In this document: positions 59,101 through 64,000 of the stretch, one piece after another
Layout of the letters: every line of letters begins with the position of its first letter
Position numbering within the stretch: position 1 is the first letter of the stretch
Assembly (NCBI GenBank): GCA_030267565.1
Contig: BRXU01000017.1
Coordinates: forward strand, 1,210,501-1,274,500
Length of the DNA stretch: 64,000 bases
Reading direction: 5' to 3'
From: Pleodorina starrii
Lineage: Eukaryota; Chlorophyta; Chlorophyceae; Chlamydomonadales; Volvocaceae
The notes under the pieces: generated by a model
The model's input: the letters and a program-made list of their open reading frames with translations, nothing else
Database searches by the model: none
What the model was told of the DNA's origin: nothing
Translations under genes and position numbers: made by a program

Positions 59101-60308
59101 AACCTCGTGGGGTTGCCATAAACCGGCGGAGGGCGGCGCCTGCGGCACGTCGTTGCTGCGGTCGCAGTGGCGCGGCGAAACCTCCTGCTGCTGGGTGCAA
59201 CCTTCATCACACAGCGGAAGAAGCAGGAATGCTCGGTTAGGCCCGCATAACACCCAGACACGGGATAATTGCTGCCCAAGGCAGCTCACCTGTCGCGTGT
59301 TGGTTCACCCCCTGGTGTCCGCTGCTCGGCGGCAGCAGTTGCCGCCCAGTGGAATCAAGGGCATGTAGCGATACGGCTCTTAGCGCATCAGCGTTCCTTG
59401 TGGCGTTCCCCAAGACAAGGGCTGCGGCTTCGACGGCGCTGCTGTAAGATGCCGCCGGTTCAGCAGGTCCAGCACTGTATGGTCCACCTGAATTATGGCC
59501 TCTTGCCTTTATGGTATTCATTCATATGTATAAGGTGAAGAGCATTTGCGATGTAGAGCTATTTAAAATTTGAGCATTTTAGTCATTCGATAGACGGTTC
59601 AGCACCGTTTTGATTTTCATCACGGCCATGCGCAATAACATTATAGCTGTACAGAAGCAAACAAGCGGTTCCCATCGCCAGAAATCCTCTGCACTTTGAG
59701 CGGTTGATGTTCGTACGTAAATAGGTTACCGGTAGTAGTTGGCCCGACTGTTTCCGAACATCCGAAGACGCGAAGCGTGAGCCCCGAACCCCCGATGATG
59801 GATTGTGCTATCTTCCAAAAGGGGTTTCAACCTATCACATACTGACGACAGCTGTACAAGAGGGAAGCAGGTATGCAGGTGGCAGTTATAATTATCCAAG
59901 GCAAGTTTGTCCGCCATACACCCATACTGCTTTGAAGGAACCCAAGCACCAAGCCACTGGTACAGCAGCCGAGTGCAAAAGCGCCTACTAGACGCTCACG
60001 TACTGTGTATTGCAGGTAGCCGTCCGCTAGGGTCCGCTAAACGACCACGCCGACGTCAGCACCGGCGTGCGGTATCTTCTGGCCATTGCTTCGCTGACCG
60101 TGTCCAGTTTTGCGTTTATGAACTGCTGGAACTGCCGACTCTTCCGGTGTGCATCTCGTATGCATCGTCATGGTGATGTAGCGGACTGGCGGGGGCTCCT
60201 GTTTGCCTTGCGTGCTGTCCGTTGAGATTCACCTCCCGCTCGCCGCTCCTTGATCGGTCTGTCCCTGGCTACCGCAGCCGCGGTCCCCGCGAGCGAACCG
60301 ATTCGGAC
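56109..60308 (-). CDS. Unrecognised protein with a possible winged-helix-like C-terminal domain, at least 13 exons, at least 361 aa, 5' end unresolved
   Basis: Exons in order: 60308-60233, 60154-60063, 59851-59730, 59646-59606, 59487-59290, 59201-59098, 58530-58458, 58012-57948, 57577-57536, 57166-57099, 56836-56792, 56530-56470, 56207-56109. Phases agree across all twelve joins, which is the main evidence because most exons are very short. The N-terminal part is basic and helical (KSRQFQQFINAKLDTVSEAM). A Ser/Ala-rich middle follows. The C-terminal part runs from KLRGRVLNKFFQ through AWIRKAFEALPGGKGTMADI, TKWRFMISGMLKD and KRPVVYQYNP to a Lys-rich tail (GRRQGKKRGQPG, MGKKSKNAN). The helix-loop-helix then strand-like pattern suggests a winged-helix fold, and the basic tail suggests a nuclear protein. 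The start codon is not settled. ATG at 60523 is possible. The intron after 57099 uses a GC donor. Confidence 0.65.
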
Positions 60309-60807
60309 CTGTCGACATGGGCATAGGTAGGGACCAGACACCAGGGGGGAGGGTGACAGCACATTATTGTGTATTGGTGGCTTCCATTGTTGATGGTCCC
60401 AATTGCGTCGGATCCGGTTGCGTACCCCTGGTGTTGCGCCGCGACGGGGCAAGTTGGATTGGTTGAGTTGGCCCCGGCCCGAAGGCGGTCACCATCTGAG
60501 CAATTTGCGTCCTCCAGACTCATATGGCAGAGAAGCTCCGTATACGGCTATAGCGCCTCTGCAGCTTCATTCTTCAGCCATGTCGAGGAGGGCGTCGAGT
60601 CAAAACTTGTCGTACGTTTGGCGCCAACCAAAATCAATTGCGGGTATTTCTTCCGCTTAAAACATAATCATCCTAGTGTTTCACCAAGTTGCTAAATCGA
60701 ACCTTTGGGATTAACGGTCTAATTGACGCGCTCGGGGTGACTAACGCGGACAACGTCCTCCGCACTCGTGTGTTGCGATTACTCACTGGCATAGGGGAGC
60801 TGCAACC
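60309..60807. other. Divergent promoter region between the unrecognised minus gene and ARP7
   Basis: Probably holds the first exon of the minus gene plus both promoters. A minus-strand ATG at 60523 opens a frame (MSLEDANCSDGD...) but no good in-phase donor to the exon at 60308 was found. Confidence 0.4.
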
Positions 60808-62004
60808 ATGAGCGATAGTGTTGCAGTGCTTGATTACGGAAGCCGCTGGCTGAAAGCGGGCTGGGCCTACAATTTTCCGACGGAGGAGGAACCTCGCATT
60901 ATGACACCCAGCGCTGTCCATATAGATCCAGATGGTGCTGGTGACGCAGCAGGAAGCGGCAGCAGCTCAGAACTTCACCGCCCAATACGCGGCGGCAAGA
61001 TCACTAACTGGGATGAGTTTGAGTCACTGGCTTACTATGTCCTGTACGAGCTCTTGGGGTGGGAGCTTGGAAACGAGGGCAATATCATGCTGTGCGAGCC
61101 GCTGCTTACGGGCCGGCCGGACCGCGAGACAATGACGCAGCTGATGTTCGAGGTGTTCAACGTGACAGGCCTCTTCTGCCAGGACCAGGCCGTCCTCTCG
61201 CTGTTCGCCTTTGGGCGCACAAACGGCCTCGTTGTGGACGTCGGCCACGACAAGGTCGATGTCGCGACGGTCACGGAGGGCCAGGTCAACCCGTCCACCG
61301 TGCGCCGGCTGGAGTTTGGGGGCGCGAATCTCAACCAGTATATGCAGCAGCTCATGAAGGACCCGCAGCGGCAGCAACAGCAGCAGCAGCAGGCCTCCGG
61401 CGACGCCATGGCAGTCGACTCCGGCGACGCCTCCAGCAGCGCGCAGCAGCCGCAACAGCTCAGCGAGGAGACCGCCGAGGCGCTCAAGGAGCTTTGCGTC
61501 CGGGTCGCGGAAAGCGAGGCGGCCTTCAGCAGCTCCATCTCCTCCTCTTCAGCTCCCCAGACCTTCCAGCTGCCCGACGGTCAGCAGTTCACGGTCCAGG
61601 CCGGCACCGGCCTGCGGCTGGGCGAAGCACTATTCCAACCCACATCGCTGCTGGGCATCCGCGGGCCCAACATCGCCGAGGCCGCCGTCGACAGCGCCGC
61701 CTGCCTCATGGAGCCGCTGCTGCGCAAGCTCATGTACGAAAACATGATCCTGGTGGGCGGCGGCAGCGTCATCCCAGGCATCTCGCAGCGCTTCATCTCG
61801 GAGGTTCGCGCCATGGTGCCCGCCAACGCCAATGCCGTCCTGTGCCCCGCGCCCGAGTACCTGCCCTCGCCCAGCGTGCCGCGCGACGCTGTCTGGGTGG
61901 GCGGCGCGGTGCTGGCCAAGGTGGCGCTGATTCAGAACCACTTTATTGTCAAGGCGGATTACGAGGAGGCGGGTCCGGCCGCCGTGCACCGCCGCTGCAC
62001 GTGA
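60808..62004 (+). CDS. ARP7: Actin-related protein 7 (ARP7-type), intronless, 398 aa
   Basis: Plant and algal ARP7 is a nuclear actin-related protein, a stable subunit of SWI/SNF-type chromatin remodellers. The frame starts MSDSVAVLDYGSRWLKAGWA (actin phosphate-1 region). It continues RGGKITNWDEFESLAYYVLYELLGWE and GNIMLCEPLLTGRPDRETMTQLMFEVFNV, then QAVLSLFAFGRTNGLVVDVGHDKVDVATV (phosphate-2), GEALFQPTSLLG, MILVGGGSVIPG and AWVGGAVLAK-like VWVGGAVLAKVA. It ends KADYEEAGPAAVHRRC with a following Thr. The NEGN-IM and KADY.E.GP..VHR.C segments are diagnostic of ARP7 over other ARPs. A Gln-rich/Ser insert (about 187-220) is lineage-specific. The lack of introns is unusual here, where all other complete genes have two or more, and could reflect an ancient retrocopy. 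Confidence 0.93.
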   Translation: MSDSVAVLDYGSRWLKAGWAYNFPTEEEPRIMTPSAVHIDPDGAGDAAGSGSSSELHRPIRGGKITNWDEFESLAYYVLYELLGWELGNEGNIMLCEPLLTGRPDRETMTQLMFEVFNVTGLFCQDQAVLSLFAFGRTNGLVVDVGHDKVDVATVTEGQVNPSTVRRLEFGGANLNQYMQQLMKDPQRQQQQQQQASGDAMAVDSGDASSSAQQPQQLSEETAEALKELCVRVAESEAAFSSSISSSSAPQTFQLPDGQQFTVQAGTGLRLGEALFQPTSLLGIRGPNIAEAAVDSAACLMEPLLRKLMYENMILVGGGSVIPGISQRFISEVRAMVPANANAVLCPAPEYLPSPSVPRDAVWVGGAVLAKVALIQNHFIVKADYEEAGPAAVHRRCT

Positions 62005-64000
62005 TGGGCGCGTGCGGCAGTGCCGCAGCAGGTGACTCGGCGACAGCGGCAGCAGCGGCGGCTGAGGTGGATCCAGTCGCGGCTTGTATTGGGGCCTGCA
62101 GGCGGCTGCCGCTGCCGCTGCCACGGCGTTTTGTGTCGGCTCGGCACCGGAGCGGCTCAGTGCCGCGCGCGCGCTGGGCTGACCGCAGCAACAGGCAGCA
62201 GGGCCACTAACTGGTGGAATGACTTCGTTGCATTGCATATGCGAAATGATTGGGGTGTTGTTTACGGTGTCTTGGAAGAAATGTCAGATGTTGACTGGGG
62301 GAGACCGTTTGAGCCCATGGATGGAAACGTGCGCAGCGAGACACTTCGCCGAGAGGGGCACCTGCGTTGACGGCATGACTGGTTCAAGGTAGTAGCCGCG
62401 GACGTGACCCTCTCTCGCCTCGGTGATCACCCTTCTAAGCAGCCTATCTCGACAAACTGAGAGTCGACAACATCCGGATGGATCGACAGGTGAGACCCTC
62501 CTCCTTACGTGCCTGCCACGAGAACCGAAACCCTGAACCCGAAAGCCCGTCTCTTACGTGCCTGCCACGAGTCCCTAAGCTTCGGTTAGGTTGGTTGGAC
62601 CGGCTGGCGCAGCTGCGCGCGCCTTGGGATCTGTGCCTCGCTTGCATGGGCATCCCCGCTCATGCACGGGATTGGAACAGCGACTGCAGCCCCCAAGCCA
62701 CGTGTCTTGATAGCGCTGCACACCTGTGTTCCCCACCGTTGGCAGGTCTCCTCGCAGCGGCGCTTCGTCCGCGGGCCTTGACAGCACGGGCTATCCTGCT
62801 GTGGGGTCGCCAGCTTCATGCCAGTCGCTTGTAGCGCCAGGTGAGGCATGCGTCGTTGAGGTTAAGGTATGACGGGGCCTGATAGTTACGATTCTCAACC
62901 TCGCGTTGGCACTAGCACCGAGCGGAGCCCGCGGCGAGGCGCCAGATGCGCCATTGGGCATGCGTCCAGCCGCCGTTGCCCTATTCTTGCGCGCTTCAAT
63001 CATCAGCACGCTGACCCAGTGCTATGTGCTCGTTGATACCTGTGCAGGGCACTTAGGGGAGGCGCCAATGCGAGGAGGTCAGCCTGCGGAAGCGCCTTTG
63101 TGGGTTGCATTTCTGTGGGCAACCTGATCGGCCCATGCGGTCGTCGTTAAGCAACGCTTTGGATGGGCATTGGACATGGGTATTGGACCGGAGGACGGCG
63201 CGTTTACGCATATCATCAGGCGCAGGGTTGTCCTGCCTGCCGAATCCTGTACATAGGCACATCTCGGTTGCCCGGATGCCCGCGTCCTGAAAGGGTGGAG
63301 AGCGTGCTTTGCTTTTGAAGGATTGGTGAATGGTTGACGTTTTGACGGGAGTGGCGTGGCGCGTGAGTCGTTGCGTGGCTTTGCGGCGTCTGCCTCCGCC
63401 TCCTAGGGTCGCTGGCTGCGAGGCTCGACGTGTGCGGTGGGCATGGATGCAGTATGTGTATCGTGTACTTTGGACATTCCGGTGCAGATTTCCACATCGT
63501 CCATCGGGACCGCCGACAAGAACAAAACTTACATATTTGTGGAGTACGTTTCAGCTAACAACAATTCGAATTTGCGGCGCTGCACGACAGCGCGACCCGA
63601 AAGGTGAACCCCTGAAATTTTGTCATTTGTCAATGGGAGCACGGTCGTGTCTTTGCAACCGCTGCGCGCCGTCACGAAGCCACATTACCCCATTATGTGG
63701 TGCGGCCCCGAGGCCACAACAACGGAAAACTCGCGCATGGCCACCCTGCCAATAGTTTATCAGCACATCTTGCGCTTAGGTCACGCAGCAACCAGACGTG
63801 TCACGCAGCGTCTCCGTTACATCCGCAGCACTACAAGCAAGCTAGGGGTTGCGACCCTCCGGCTCGAGATGGGGTTTGTGGCCGCCCTCGTGCCGCATCA
63901 CGTGTCCTAGGCCGTGCTCAATCACAGCGGTGAGAAGGGACCGGGCTCCTCCCGCGCCGTCATCATGGCTCCCCAGCACGCTGCCGATTGACCGGCGGCC
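62005..64000. other. Downstream of ARP7; no confident gene
   Basis: I found no TGTAA in this stretch. A 19-bp direct repeat CTTACGTGCCTGCCACGAG occurs at about 62504 and 62553. On the plus strand, 63486-63602 (ISTSSIGTADKNKTYIFVEYV..., preceded by a CAG and followed by GGTGAA) and 63620-63750 (FVNGSTVVSLQPLRAV...) look exon-like but lie in different frames and could not be joined. They may be part of a gene that continues past the window. Confidence 0.3.

Overview
The window looks like nuclear DNA of a volvocine green alga, a Chlamydomonas or a close relative. The DNA is GC-rich. Genes are cut into many short exons with GT-AG introns. TGTAA poly(A) signals lie downstream of several genes. Gene content also fits: FEA-type iron-assimilation proteins, a hydroxyproline-rich (pherophorin-like) Pro/Ser tract and a plant-type ARP7. 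There is no operon organisation, CRISPR array, tRNA or rRNA. Exon models below were built by hand from splice sites, reading phase and family conservation.

Layout. 1-489 (+): 3' end of a RAB3GAP2-like gene. 984-1933 (+): dUTPase, 3 exons. 3136-8128 (+): secreted/membrane protein with a Pro-rich hinge, a DOMON domain and a cytochrome b561 core, 9 exons. 9981-13329 and 15289-19102 (+): tandem pair of FEA1/H43-like secreted iron-assimilation genes with identical 9-exon structures. 21490-22754: 5'-truncated non-LTR retrotransposon with a 12-bp target-site duplication. 23213-27975 (+): unrecognised coiled-coil protein, 10 exons. 29223-40507 (+): CEP131/AZI1 homologue, 22 exons, about 2045 aa. 41584-45426 (-): unrecognised coiled-coil protein, 5 exons, with a hAT-like MITE in one intron. 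47747-53948 (-): HSPA12-like Hsp70-superfamily protein, 13 exons. 56109-60308 (-): unrecognised gene of at least 13 exons. 60808-62004 (+): intronless ARP7.

The strongest discovery is inside the HSPA12-like gene. Its fourth intron is, base for base, a 251-bp terminal-repeat retrotransposon in miniature (TRIM): 49-bp TG...CA LTRs, a tRNA-iMet-like primer-binding site, a polypurine tract and a 5-bp target-site duplication. The GT donor and AG acceptor are formed at the two element/TSD junctions, and removing the intron keeps the reading frame with a net gain of one codon. This is an apparent de novo intron made by a retroelement inserting in an exon.

Functionally, the b561/DOMON protein and the two FEA-like proteins form a plausible surface iron-acquisition neighbourhood (trans-membrane electron transfer next to periplasmic iron-assimilation proteins). 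CEP131 is a basal-body/ciliary satellite protein, and the coiled-coil gene just upstream of it may or may not be related in function. ARP7 (chromatin remodelling) is divergently arranged with the unrecognised minus-strand gene.
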